A program made the position numbers and the translations under genes. Source: an uncultured Pelagibacteraceae bacterium (GTDB lineage Bacteria; Pseudomonadota; Alphaproteobacteria; Pelagibacterales; Pelagibacteraceae). From it: a DNA stretch of 43,182 bases. Positions within the stretch are counted from its first letter, which is position 1, and the number at the start of each line of letters is the position of its first letter. The notes beneath the pieces are model-generated. The model was given only the letters and a program-made list of their open reading frames with translations, searched no databases and had not been told where the DNA came from. The stretch is taken from the NCBI GenBank assembly GCA_902566755.1, contig CACFJR010000006.1:1-43182 (forward strand), written 5' to 3'. Positions 8,822 to 17,801 of the stretch are shown here, piece after piece.

Positions 8822-9595
8822 ATGAATAAACTAAAATTGTTTGCATTAGCAGCATTAGCTCTAGTGGGCTTTGCTGGTGCGGCAAACGCAGCAGACACTG
8901 TTCTGTTAGCTACGGATGACCTTGTAGGAATATCATTTTGGTTAATATCTATGGGTATGGCTGCAGCAACTGTCTTTTTCTTTATGGAAAGAGGTTCAGT
9001 AGCTGGTGGTTGGAAAACATCTATAACAGTTGCAGGTCTAGTAACAGGTGTTGCATTTGTTCACTACATGTACATGAGAGAAGTATGGATCATTACAGGT
9101 GACTCACCAACAGTGTACAGATACATTGACTGGTTAATTACAGTACCGTTACAAATGATTGAGTTTTATCTAATATTAGCAGCGATCAGAAAAGTACCTT
9201 CAGGAATTTTCTGGAGATTACTAATCGGATCAGTAGTAATGCTAGTAGGTGGATACTTAGGAGAAGCAGGTTACATCAATGCTACACTTGGTTTCGTAAT
9301 CGGTATGGCTGGATGGATCTACATCTTATATGAAGTATTCTCAGGTGAAGCTGGAAAAGCAGCATCTAAAAGTGGTAACAAAGCACTTGTTACAGCTTTC
9401 GGTGCAATGAGAATGATCGTAACAATCGGTTGGGCAATTTACCCATTAGGTTACATTTTTGGTTACCTAACAGGTGGAATTGATGCAGCTTCATTGAACA
9501 TCATTTACAACTTAGCTGACTTTATTAACAAGATCGCATTCGGTCTAGTTATTTGGGCAGCTGCAGTTTCAAGTACACCAGCGAGAGCTAGATAA
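8822..9595 (+). CDS. Proteorhodopsin, predicted blue-absorbing light-driven proton pump
   Basis: A seven-helix retinal protein that exports protons in the light. The N-terminus has a cleavable signal peptide (MNKLKLFALAALALV...ANAAD). Against the numbering of green proteorhodopsin the offset is six: His81 (H75), Asp103 (D97, Schiff base counter-ion) in RYIDWLITVPLQM, Glu114 (E108, proton donor), Asp233 (D227) and Lys237 (K231, retinal Schiff base) in ADFINKIAFG. All pump residues are present. The spectral tuning position 105 is Gln (Gln111), which is known to give blue absorption. Strong SD, own terminator, and many C-ending codons indicate high expression. No retinal biosynthesis gene is in the window. 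Confidence 0.97.
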   Translation: MNKLKLFALAALALVGFAGAANAADTVLLATDDLVGISFWLISMGMAAATVFFFMERGSVAGGWKTSITVAGLVTGVAFVHYMYMREVWIITGDSPTVYRYIDWLITVPLQMIEFYLILAAIRKVPSGIFWRLLIGSVVMLVGGYLGEAGYINATLGFVIGMAGWIYILYEVFSGEAGKAASKSGNKALVTAFGAMRMIVTIGWAIYPLGYIFGYLTGGIDAASLNIIYNLADFINKIAFGLVIWAAAVSSTPARAR

Positions 9596-9614
9596 TTAAA
9601 ATTATCTTAATTTT

Positions 9615-9990
<376 letters not shown>

Positions 9991-9991
<1 letters not shown>

Positions 9992-11010
9992 TGATAAAAA
10001 CAGACGCATTAATTATTGGAGCTGGACCAACAGGTCTTTTTACAGCACATCAATTAAAATTGATTGGGCTAGATTGTGAGGTCGTTGATAATTTAGATAA
10101 AATAGGCGGGCAATGTATTGAGCTTTACCCTGACAAACCTATTTACGATATTCCAGCAGTCCCAGAGTGCACAGGTGAAGAGCTTACTAATAATTTAATT
10201 AATCAATTAAAACCATTTGATATTAAATTTCATTTATCTGAAAGAGTTGATGAAGTAAAAAAAGATGGTGACAAGTGGACTGTTAAAACAAATAAAGGGA
10301 CCTCGTTTACTACTCCGAATGTTATTATTGCAGGTGGAGTTGGATCATTTGAGCCAAGAAAATTTTCAGTTGAAGGGCATGAAAAATTTGAAAATAAATC
10401 AATTTTATATTCAATAAGAGATAAAAATATTTTTAAGGGAAAGACAGTTTCAATCTTTGGTGGCGGGGACAGTGCTTTAGATTGGGCAGTAGAATTGTCA
10501 AATAATTGTAACGTTAATCTAATACACAGAAGGGATGAATTTAGAGGAGCACAGGCAACTGTTGATAAGGTTCATGAGCTGGCAAAATCGAAGAAAATAA
10601 ATCTTTTTACTAAATTTCAATTAAAAAAACTTAATGGTTCAAATGAAATTGAAAGCATAGAAATTGAAGATGACGATAAAAGAATTGTAAACATAAAAAC
10701 AGATTATGTGCTAGGTTTTTTTGGACTTATTATGCAATTAGGACCAATTGCAAATTGGGGGCTTAATATTGATAAAAAAACAGTTGAAGTCGATACTGAA
10801 AAATTCGAGACAAATCAAAAAGGTATTTATGCTGTTGGTGATATTTGCAACTATCCAGGGAAATTAAAATTAATTTTATCAGGTTTCCACGAAGGGGCTT
10901 TAGCAGCAAGGGCATGTTTCAAATTAGCTAGGCCAAATGAGAAATATCGTTTTGAGTTTACAACATCTTCAAAAGCTATAAAAAACAGACTTGGCGTTAA
11001 AAGTGATTGA
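9991..11010 (+). CDS. Ferredoxin--NADP reductase, thioredoxin-reductase-like (FNR type 2)
   Basis: A flavoprotein passing electrons between NADPH and ferredoxin. IIGAGPTGLF (about 8-17) binds FAD, SIFGGGDSALDWAVEL near 155 binds NADP, and GIYAVGDICNYPGKLKLILSGFHEGALAA is the C-terminal FAD motif. There is no CxxC redox pair in the central NADP domain, so this is not a thioredoxin reductase although automatic annotation often calls it TrxB. Length is 339 residues. One-base overlap with the ferredoxin gene supports the partnership. The GST-like gene starts inside its last codons. Confidence 0.92.
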
Positions 11011-11629
11011 GCTTTTTACAGCCGATACGCCTAATGGAAAAAAGATCTCAATTATGCTTGAGGAAATTCAATATGAGTACAAAGTTACGAAGGTTAATTT
11101 GTTTAAAAATGAACAATTTAACCCTGAGTTTAAAAAGATAAGCCCATTTAATAAGATCCCTGTAATTAAAGATCATGATAACCATAAAATAATTTTTGAG
11201 TCTGGTGCAATCTTGATCTACCTGGGTAATAAAAGTGGTAAGTTTTATGACGAAAAAAATAGAGACCAAATCAATCAATGGTTAATGGCCCAGATGGGAT
11301 ATGTTGGACCAATGTTAGGTCAACATCACCAGTTTCATCATTATAATCCTGGAAAAAGTAAATTTGGGGAAGATAGATATTTTAAAATTTCAAAGGCAAT
11401 CTATGACGATTTAGATCTAAGATTATCACAATCAAAATTTTTAGCGGGTGAAGAGTACACAATTGCAGACATAGCTACATGGCCATGGATTGCTAGACAT
11501 GACTGGCATGATATCGGTTTAAAGAACTACAAAAATTTGACGAGATGGTATAATGATATTGCAGGAAGAGCAGCGGTTATCAAAGGTTACGATTTTATGA
11601 ATAAAGGAGAAAAAATACCCTCCCCTTAA
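11003..11629 (+). CDS. Nu-class glutathione S-transferase-like disulfide oxidoreductase (YfcG type)
   Basis: The sequence reads IELFTADTPNGKKISIMLEE, then SPFNKIPVIKDHDN, FESGAILIYLG, GPMLGQHHQFHHY and YTIADIATWPWIARH, which closely follows the pattern of E. coli YfcG/YghU. Those proteins bind two glutathiones and reduce disulfides rather than conjugating drugs. The thioredoxin-like N-terminal domain and all-helical C-terminal domain are both complete (about 208 residues). I prefer the GTG at 11003, because it places M before IELF as in relatives; a TTG at 10991 also works. It overlaps the reductase gene by 8 bases and ends in a 4-base overlap with dksA. Confidence 0.88.
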   Translation: MIELFTADTPNGKKISIMLEEIQYEYKVTKVNLFKNEQFNPEFKKISPFNKIPVIKDHDNHKIIFESGAILIYLGNKSGKFYDEKNRDQINQWLMAQMGYVGPMLGQHHQFHHYNPGKSKFGEDRYFKISKAIYDDLDLRLSQSKFLAGEEYTIADIATWPWIARHDWHDIGLKNYKNLTRWYNDIAGRAAVIKGYDFMNKGEKIPSP

Positions 11630-12045
11630 ACGTCACTTGCGTAAACTTTTTCCTCTTTTTCATGTTTTTCTTGAGCAGAAATACTTAATGTTGCTACAGG
11701 ACGAGCAATTAGTCTCTTAATACCAATTGGTTCACCTGTATCTTCACAGAAACCATATGTTCCATCTTTAATTCTTCTTAGCGCAGCATCGATTTTAGAT
11801 ATAAGTTTTATCTGTCTATTTATAGCTCTCATCTCAACATTTTTGTCAGTGTATGAACTTGCTTGATCTACAATGTCTGCTGATGTGCTATTGTCATCCA
11901 TTGAGCTATTATATAGAGCTTCGTTATTTGATCTTATTAGATCTTTTTTCCACTCTGATAATTTGTTTTTGAAAAACAGCTTATGTTTTTCGCACATATA
12001 TTTTTCTGATTCTTTTGGAACGTAGTTTTTCGAAATTTTAACCAT
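11626..12045 (-). CDS. dksA: RNA polymerase-binding transcription factor DksA
   Basis: DksA enters the RNA polymerase secondary channel and, usually with ppGpp, tunes stable RNA and biosynthetic promoters. The N-terminal helical hairpin carries the tip motif ADIVDQAS, with the DxxD acidic pair. The C-terminal zinc-finger-like part reads YGFCEDTGEPIGIKRLIARPVATLS, ending in QEKHEKEEKVY. Only one of the four zinc cysteines of the E. coli protein remains, a pattern I recall from other alphaproteobacterial DksA proteins, so it is probably a redox-independent form. Length 139. It converges with the GST-like gene (4-base overlap). Confidence 0.88.
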   Translation of the reverse strand: MVKISKNYVPKESEKYMCEKHKLFFKNKLSEWKKDLIRSNNEALYNSSMDDNSTSADIVDQASSYTDKNVEMRAINRQIKLISKIDAALRRIKDGTYGFCEDTGEPIGIKRLIARPVATLSISAQEKHEKEEKVYASDV

Positions 12046-12125
12046 TTTAATTTCTAAAGCGCTCGCAGTATATTCAGCAATTAAATGGTGTCAAGAAACC
12101 ATTAATTGTATAAATATATAGATAT

Positions 12126-13445
12126 ATGTTTAAAAAAAAGAATATAAGTAATTTATTCTATCTTTTTTTAATTACGCACTTATTTGTTTGGACTTTGATT
12201 CCTTCAATAACAAATAATAATTTACCATTAGATACAATAGAAGCATTAGCCTGGGGCAGTAATTTAGATTGGGGATATAACAAACATCCACCAGTAAGTG
12301 CTTTCTTTGTTGAATTTTTTTATTTTTTTTTTAGAAGTAATGACATTGCATATTATCTTTTAAGTCAAATTTTTGTAATATTAACTTTCTATATTGTTTG
12401 GATATTTTCAAATGAATTTTTTCAAAATAAAACTTTAAGTTTTTTTTCTGTTTTAATTCTTGAAGGAATATATTTTTATAATTTTACCACACCAGAATTT
12501 AACGTAAATGTTTGCCAGTTACCTTTTTGGGCTTTTACAGTTTACCTTTCATGGAAATTATATATGAAGAAAGATACAAATACTGTAATACTAATTTTGT
12601 TAGGAGTAACCGCTGCAATTGGTTTTTTAACAAAGTATTTGTTTGCTTATTTGCTTTTATCAATAGTAATAATTTTTGCCTATGAGTTTTTCATAACAAA
12701 AACTAGGAAAATAAATTTTAAACATTATTTACCAATTGAAATATTTTTTGTTTTGTTAGTCCCTCATTTAATTTGGCTTTTTCAAAATGATTTTGTAACA
12801 ATTAAATATGCTTTTAATAGAGCTGGACTAGTAGATTATAGTTTTTTAAATCACTTAAAGTTTCCAATTATATTTTTGATAAAACAGATTGGAATATTAA
12901 TCCCTTTTTTTGTTCTTTGTTATTTTATAATAAAAAAAATAAAAATAAGATTTGATATAAAGGATAAAAAAAAATGTTTTATTTTGCTCGTAAACTTTCT
13001 TCCAATAGTTTTAATGTTTGTAACTTCAGTATTAACTGGCTCAAAAATAAGAACAATGTGGATGACACCTTTTTATCTTTTTTCCGGTATCCTTATTTTA
13101 AGTATGTTTGATATTAAAGACGACGAAAAAACGTTTAAAGAATTTTTCAAACCATTTTTAATTTTGTTTTTATTGTCTCCTATTACTTATGGTCTGGTCT
13201 CGCTCATTAGTGAAAATAAAAGAACCGATTATAAGGGCAAGGTTGAAGCCAACAAAGTTCTTCAAGTTTGGCAAAAAGATTTTACAGAATCAATTAATGT
13301 AGTTTTAGGAGATGAATGGTATGCAGGTAATATATCCTACCATATGGAAGGAAGACCAGTATGGCTTGGAGAAATAAATCAAAAAAATGTCGATTTATTA
13401 AATGCATATATTTGTACCAAAAAAGTTTGCGTAGGTTATAGGTGA
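12126..13445 (+). CDS. Membrane glycosyltransferase of the PMT/ArnT family (GT39/GT83-like)
   Basis: A 439-residue polytopic protein with about ten hydrophobic segments. The first extracytoplasmic loop has NNNLPLDTIEALAWGSNLDWGYNKHPP, the pattern of the PMT_2 family in which Asp/Glu residues of loop 1 act as catalytic and metal-binding groups. These enzymes move a sugar from a polyprenyl-phosphate carrier to lipid or protein outside the inner membrane. The last part after the final helices (GDEWYAGNISYHMEGRPVWL) is a small periplasmic domain. The next gene overlaps by four bases and is a DPM1-like glycosyltransferase that could make the lipid-linked donor. Confidence 0.83.
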   Translation: MFKKKNISNLFYLFLITHLFVWTLIPSITNNNLPLDTIEALAWGSNLDWGYNKHPPVSAFFVEFFYFFFRSNDIAYYLLSQIFVILTFYIVWIFSNEFFQNKTLSFFSVLILEGIYFYNFTTPEFNVNVCQLPFWAFTVYLSWKLYMKKDTNTVILILLGVTAAIGFLTKYLFAYLLLSIVIIFAYEFFITKTRKINFKHYLPIEIFFVLLVPHLIWLFQNDFVTIKYAFNRAGLVDYSFLNHLKFPIIFLIKQIGILIPFFVLCYFIIKKIKIRFDIKDKKKCFILLVNFLPIVLMFVTSVLTGSKIRTMWMTPFYLFSGILILSMFDIKDDEKTFKEFFKPFLILFLLSPITYGLVSLISENKRTDYKGKVEANKVLQVWQKDFTESINVVLGDEWYAGNISYHMEGRPVWLGEINQKNVDLLNAYICTKKVCVGYR

Positions 13446-14308
13446 AAAAAATAATAATCTTAATTCCAGTTTATAACGATTGGCAGTCTCTTGAAAAACT
13501 TATTGAAGATATAAATTTAAAGGTAAAAAATATTAATTGTAAGTTTTCAATTTTTGTAATTAACGACGGATCGACAGAGGAATATGATGATAAAAGATTC
13601 TCCACAGAGGAAATCAAAGTTGAAGTTATCACTTTATTAAAAAATGTTGGTCATGCCAGATCTATTGCGACTGGTTTGAAATATATTTATGAAAGAGAGG
13701 ATTTTGAATATGTAATCCCGATGGATGGTGATGGGGAGGACAGACCTGATGAAATTAGTAAATTTATAGAAAGCACAGATTATTACGTCGATAAAGCAAT
13801 AGTCGGTGAAAGAATTAAAAGATCTGAAGGATCAATTTTTACCTTTTTTTATGTAGTCCATAAATTTTTGACATATTTCTTTACAGGAAAAAGCATTAAA
13901 TTTGGAAATTTCACCTGTTTACCCAAATCAGTTGTTAAAAAGTTTATTATTGAAAAATCTTCCTGGAATAGTTTTTCTGGATCGCTTGTTAAAATTGAAA
14001 AAAGTTTTGGATCCATTAAATCAACTAGAGGTAAACGTTATTTTGGGCCTTCTAAAATGAGCTTTTTAAATTTAGTTAAACACAGTTTATCCATCATTTC
14101 TGTTTTTAAGTTTAATGTTGTTATAAGATCAATTTTGTTTTTTGTAATTTATTTTGCCATCATAAATAAAAATGTTTCCTTAATTACTATCTTTCCTCTA
14201 TTTTTACTTATCATATTTTTATTTATTATTTTTATCTTATCCAATAGAGAAAACATCAAAGAATTCGATACATCACTCTCAAACATTGGAGACGTTCGTC
14301 CTCACTAG
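13442..14308 (+). CDS. DPM1-like family 2 glycosyltransferase with C-terminal membrane helices
   Basis: The N-terminus [21 protein letters not shown] and [14 protein letters not shown] are GT2 motifs; [16 protein letters not shown] holds the DxD-like acceptor/metal site typical of polyprenyl-phosphate glycosyltransferases. From about residue 220 the protein has two strongly hydrophobic helices, as in ArnC/GtrB enzymes that charge undecaprenyl phosphate. The start is GTG within a GTGA overlap with the upstream PMT-like gene, which would use its product as donor. The sugar is not deducible. The last 4 bases overlap umuC on the other strand. Confidence 0.85.
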   Translation: MKKIIILIPVYNDWQSLEKLIEDINLKVKNINCKFSIFVINDGSTEEYDDKRFSTEEIKVEVITLLKNVGHARSIATGLKYIYEREDFEYVIPMDGDGEDRPDEISKFIESTDYYVDKAIVGERIKRSEGSIFTFFYVVHKFLTYFFTGKSIKFGNFTCLPKSVVKKFIIEKSSWNSFSGSLVKIEKSFGSIKSTRGKRYFGPSKMSFLNLVKHSLSIISVFKFNVVIRSILFFVIYFAIINKNVSLITIFPLFLLIIFLFIIFILSNRENIKEFDTSLSNIGDVRPH

Positions 14309-15585
14309 TTTGCTAGTATTTTAGGTAAAGAATAAAAATCCGCTGTATCAATTTTTGAGGAATATTGTCTTCTCATACTCCATTTTTTATTTATCCCTGC
14401 ACTTGCCAAGCTAATTGTTGATCTTCCATATCTGTAGTTAGTGCTATCAATAGATTGCATTAAGTTTTTAATTCTTTCATCTTTTGTAGACTTAAACAAA
14501 CTATTTCCTTTTTCAGAGTCAGATAAACCTGATAAAATTATACCAGCTTTTTGATATTTGAATCCATCTTTGTATATTAGATCGAGACCCATAAGAGCAT
14601 TTTTAACTATTTCGATACTATTATTTGTTGCAATAGGAAAATCAATTGTCTTTGAATTTGAATAGAATATACCTTTATTTTGAAACGGACTTGTTCTTAT
14701 AAAAACAGTGATAGACTTACAGACTAGTGACTCAGATCTAATTTTTTCTGCTGCATTTAAACAGTAGCTTGTTACAGACTCTTTCAGTTCTCTGAGTTTT
14801 TCTACTTTTTTTCCAAATGATCTCGATACACAACAACTTTTTCTTTTTGCTTGTTTAGTTTCAATTTCAATACAAGGAACACCTCTAAGCTCCATAGCAG
14901 TTCTTGAACTAAGAACATTTTTTGTTTTTTTGATCCAAGTATTAGAAGCATTTTTTAATTGTTTTGCATTATAAATTCCGTTTTTGATATAAAACTTTGA
15001 GAGTTGTTTTCCAACTCCCCATATGTCTCTTACTTCAACTTTTTCTAATATTGGGTCTAAATCCTTAATATTGACCAAACTTACAACACCTGACTTCTGT
15101 TTTTTTGCTATATGATTTGCAACCTTGCTCAAGGTTTTGGTTTCAGCTATTCCGATACTAGTTGGTATACCAGTCCATTGTAAAACAGTATTTCTAATTT
15201 CTTTACCTACATCTTTTACTTCTTTATCTGAAAAATTAGACAAATCTAAAAAAGCTTCATCAATAGAATAAACTTCTATTTTTGAGTTAAATCTTTTTAG
15301 TGTTCGCATTACTCTTCGTGATATGTCCCCATATAAAGAATAGTTCGAAGAAAATACCTGAACATTATTTTTTATAATAATATTTCTTGCTTTAAAATAA
15401 GGCTCTCCCATTTTAATTCCTAAGGCTTTAGCTTCGTTAGATCTTGATATTATACATCCGTCATTATTAGAAAGAACTACCACAGGTAGCCTTCTTATTT
15501 TTGGGTTGAATAATCTTTCACAAGAAACATAGAAAGAATTACAATCTATCAATGCAATTTTTTTAGTATACAGAGTGGATGACAT
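14305..15585 (-). CDS. umuC: DNA polymerase V catalytic subunit UmuC (Y family)
   Basis: An error-prone translesion polymerase. Catalytic carboxylates are in place: Asp14 in [16 protein letters not shown], and Asp109-Glu110 in [13 protein letters not shown], eight positions after the E. coli UmuC residues. The helix-hairpin-helix region ([20 protein letters not shown]), the little finger and the C-terminal UmuC-specific tail ([11 protein letters not shown]...) are all present. Length is 426, close to the usual 422. A clear QLNLF-type clamp-binding motif is not seen; the place where it would lie reads KGNSLF. It overlaps umuD by 23 bases and forms one operon with it. Confidence 0.95.
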   Translation of the reverse strand: MSSTLYTKKIALIDCNSFYVSCERLFNPKIRRLPVVVLSNNDGCIISRSNEAKALGIKMGEPYFKARNIIIKNNVQVFSSNYSLYGDISRRVMRTLKRFNSKIEVYSIDEAFLDLSNFSDKEVKDVGKEIRNTVLQWTGIPTSIGIAETKTLSKVANHIAKKQKSGVVSLVNIKDLDPILEKVEVRDIWGVGKQLSKFYIKNGIYNAKQLKNASNTWIKKTKNVLSSRTAMELRGVPCIEIETKQAKRKSCCVSRSFGKKVEKLRELKESVTSYCLNAAEKIRSESLVCKSITVFIRTSPFQNKGIFYSNSKTIDFPIATNNSIEIVKNALMGLDLIYKDGFKYQKAGIILSGLSDSEKGNSLFKSTKDERIKNLMQSIDSTNYRYGRSTISLASAGINKKWSMRRQYSSKIDTADFYSLPKILAN

Positions 15586-15958
15586 AAGTTACGACCCCCC
15601 AAACAAAAACATCTGCTTCTTCATTTATCAAAATTCTATCCTCAAATTTTTTAGATCCGGAAGTTAGAAATTGTTTATCGTTTTCTTTGACAAAACTTTT
15701 AACAACAAGTTCGTCATGAACATTTGCTATAACAGTAGAAAAATTTTTAGGCTTTAGGCTTTTGTCTACAACTAATAAATCTCCGTCATAAATTCCAGCG
15801 TTGACCATAGATTTTCCCTGCACCCTAATTATAAATGTTGCAGGAACATTCTTTATGAGATGAACATTTAGATCTATGTCTTCCTCAATGTAGTCTGTAG
15901 CTGGCGAAGGAAAACCTGCTCCAGCTTTGTGTAAGTAATAGGGTATAGTTAGCTTCAT
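15563..15958 (-). CDS. umuD: UmuD, self-cleaving S24 subunit of DNA polymerase V
   Basis: It is activated by RecA-stimulated self-cleavage to UmuD', which joins UmuC. Catalytic Ser50 (GKSM) and Lys87 (VVKSF) are 37 residues apart, exactly as Ser60/Lys97 in E. coli. The cleavage site is Ala14-Gly15 in [13 protein letters not shown], aligned to Cys24-Gly25. Thus the N-terminal tail is ten residues shorter than in E. coli. The 131-residue length fits this. An SOS-type promoter lies directly upstream. Confidence 0.94.
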   Translation of the reverse strand: MKLTIPYYLHKAGAGFPSPATDYIEEDIDLNVHLIKNVPATFIIRVQGKSMVNAGIYDGDLLVVDKSLKPKNFSTVIANVHDELVVKSFVKENDKQFLTSGSKKFEDRILINEEADVFVWGVVTYVIHSVY

Positions 15959-15962
15959 AAAT

Positions 15963-15977
15963 GTTCTTATTTTGTTC
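15963..15977 (-). promoter_or_regulatory. LexA (SOS) box of umuDC
   Basis: GTTC at 15963-15966 and GTTC at 15974-15977, separated by seven bases, are a perfect copy of the alphaproteobacterial LexA operator GTTC-N7-GTTC (GAAC-N7-GAAC in the direction of umuD). It lies between the -10 box and the ATG of umuD, over the expected transcription start, where a repressor would block initiation. Confidence 0.85.
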
Positions 15978-15985
15978 TTTTTTAA

Positions 15986-16014
15986 TTAATAGCCTAATAA
16001 ATCGATATAGTCAA
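15986..16014 (-). promoter_or_regulatory. Sigma70 promoter of umuDC
   Basis: Read on the minus strand: TTGACT (16014-16009), a 17-base spacer, TATTAA (15991-15986). The LexA box begins eight bases downstream of the -10 element. The combination of a near-consensus -35, ideal spacing and the LexA box makes this the best-supported promoter in the window. The remaining 16015-16127 up to the GFA gene has no evident feature. Confidence 0.75.
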
Positions 16015-16127
16015 ATAGGTTGTATTTTGAGTCTGAAATTGAATCAAAAGTGAATCAAAACGTGAACACTGAAACTACATTTTGATACGTTGTGGATAAC
16101 TTCTACAAGGGATAGAGTAAAATAGAG

Positions 16128-16502
16128 ATGAAAAAATTAACGTGTCACTGCGGAGAGATAGAAATAAAAATAAAATTGAAAGAAAAATCAAATGATTACT
16201 ACAGATGTAACTGCTCTATTTGTAAAAGAAAAGGCTCGATTACAACAATAGTGGATAAGAAAGATTTAGAAATAGTTAAGGGTAAAGAAAAAATTAAATA
16301 TTACCAATTCAATACAAAAGCTGCAAAGCACTTTTTTTGTTCTGTTTGCGGAATAAATACCCATAATCTGAGAAGGAGCGATCCAAATACATATGGAGTA
16401 AACGTTGGGTGTTTAGAAGATATGTCGACTAAAGAATTATTTGAACTTAATGTAAGAGTAAATGATGGCAAAAATCATAAAATGGATAGAATAGAAAAAT
16501 GA
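16128..16502 (+). CDS. GFA/CENP-V domain protein (first of tandem pair)
   Basis: A zinc-binding fold of the glutathione-dependent formaldehyde-activating (GFA) family. The ligand pattern is complete: Cys6 and Cys8 (TCHCGE), Cys27, Cys29, Cys32 (RCNCSICKRKG), and Cys71, Cys74 (HFFCSVCGINTH). Only one member, Paracoccus Gfa, has a proposed role in S-hydroxymethylglutathione formation; the family as a whole is of uncertain function. The 124-residue protein ends in an ATGA overlap with a clear paralogue of 123 residues, so the two arose by tandem duplication. Confidence 0.85.
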   Translation: MKKLTCHCGEIEIKIKLKEKSNDYYRCNCSICKRKGSITTIVDKKDLEIVKGKEKIKYYQFNTKAAKHFFCSVCGINTHNLRRSDPNTYGVNVGCLEDMSTKELFELNVRVNDGKNHKMDRIEK

Positions 16503-16870
16503 TTAAAAAATTAAAGTGTCACTGTGGTGAAGTAGAAGCTGAAGTAAAGATACCTGAAACAGGTGTTGAAAAATTCATGAGATGTAATTGTTCTTTATGT
16601 AAAAGAAAAGGATACATAATTGGCGTAATAGGAGAGGACGACTTTAAATTAATTAAAGGTGAAAAAATATTAAAGCTTTATCAGTATTATACAAAAGTTG
16701 CTAAACACTATTTCTGTTCTATATGTGGTATTCATACTCACAATAGACCAAGAATTAATCCAAAAATTTACGGAATAAACATCGCATGTATTGACGACAT
16801 AGATACTTTTGCTTTAAAAGATGTTCCAGTCAATAATGGTGAGAACCATCCATTAGACCAAAAAAAATAA
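16499..16870 (+). CDS. GFA/CENP-V domain protein (second of tandem pair)
   Basis: A paralogue of the preceding gene with the same cysteine frame: Cys7, Cys9 (KCHCGE), Cys29, Cys31, Cys34 (RCNCSLCKRKG), Cys73, Cys76 (YFCSICGIHTH). The two share the core CNCSxCKRKG and the AKHxFCSxCGIxTHN segments but differ in the loops around residues 18-26 and at the C-terminus, so the duplication is not recent. One base separates its stop from the glycerate kinase ATG, suggesting co-transcription. Function is unknown; formaldehyde or glutathione-adduct handling is only suggested by the family name. Confidence 0.84.
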   Translation: MIKKLKCHCGEVEAEVKIPETGVEKFMRCNCSLCKRKGYIIGVIGEDDFKLIKGEKILKLYQYYTKVAKHYFCSICGIHTHNRPRINPKIYGINIACIDDIDTFALKDVPVNNGENHPLDQKK

Positions 16871-16871
16871 A

Positions 16872-17801
16872 ATGCAAAATTACAGAGAGTGTTTTGAAAA
16901 AGTAAGAAAGGATTGTGTAAAATATATACAGTCTCAAGAAACAAAAAAAGAAAAGTTTAAAAACAAAGATCAAATGATAAAATCCCATATAATTCCTTTA
17001 TGTTTTTGGATTAATAAAAAAAGGAAAGATAAAAAAACCTTGCTCGTTGGTCTTGCAGGAGGCCAGGGGACTGGAAAAACAACAATTTCAACTTTATTAA
17101 AATTGGTACTTATCAAGTATTTTAAATTACAAGTTTTCAAAATTTCTATAGATGATTTTTATAAAACTAGAAAAGAAAGAATTTTATTATCAAAAAAAAA
17201 ACATCCTCTATTGCTAATAAGAGGGGTTCCAGGTACTCATGACATACAATTAATGATTAATCTTTTTAGGAAAGTTAAAAAAAATACATTTAGGTCAATT
17301 AATGTTCCAAAATTTGATAAATCAATTGATGATAGGTGTAAAAAAAATAGTTGGTTTAAGTTGAAAAAGAAACCAGATATTTTAATTTTGGAAGGTTGGT
17401 GTGTTGGTGCTAAACCTGAAAATAAAAAATCCTTAAATAGACCAATGAATATTTTAGAAAAAAATGTAGACAAAAAAAAGATTTGGAGAAGTTATGTTAA
17501 TAATCAACTTAAATCGAAATATTCAAAACTCTTTGATCAGCTAGATAGTCTGTTATATTTAAAAGCCAAAAATTTTAAATTGTTAAAAAGATGGAGATTA
17601 AAACAAGAAAAAAAACTGAAAATGAAAAGTGGAAATAAAAAAAACTCAAAGATAATGAATGAGAAAGAAGTCGAAACTTTTATGATGACTTATCAAAGAA
17701 TAACTCAAAATATGTTTAAGAATGCCCCAAAATATTCTTCAGCGGTTATTGATCTTAATGAAAACCATCAAATTAAAAAGGTAAAATTTAAACATGCTTA
17801 A
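16872..17801 (+). CDS. D-glycerate 3-kinase-like P-loop kinase
   Basis: The Walker A motif GLAGGQGTGKTT (about 58-69) is followed by ISIDDFYKTRKER, RGVPGTHDIQLM, PKFDKSIDDR and ILILEGWCVGAKP. This set is characteristic of the GLYK/YGR205w-type kinases related to uridine and pantothenate kinases, which in plants phosphorylate D-glycerate to 3-phosphoglycerate. In a bacterium that assimilates glycolate through glyoxylate, glycine and serine, this would close the route to the glycolytic pool; that role is inference. Length 309. It overlaps the tolC ATG by 8 bases. Confidence 0.8.
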   Translation: MQNYRECFEKVRKDCVKYIQSQETKKEKFKNKDQMIKSHIIPLCFWINKKRKDKKTLLVGLAGGQGTGKTTISTLLKLVLIKYFKLQVFKISIDDFYKTRKERILLSKKKHPLLLIRGVPGTHDIQLMINLFRKVKKNTFRSINVPKFDKSIDDRCKKNSWFKLKKKPDILILEGWCVGAKPENKKSLNRPMNILEKNVDKKKIWRSYVNNQLKSKYSKLFDQLDSLLYLKAKNFKLLKRWRLKQEKKLKMKSGNKKNSKIMNEKEVETFMMTYQRITQNMFKNAPKYSSAVIDLNENHQIKKVKFKHA

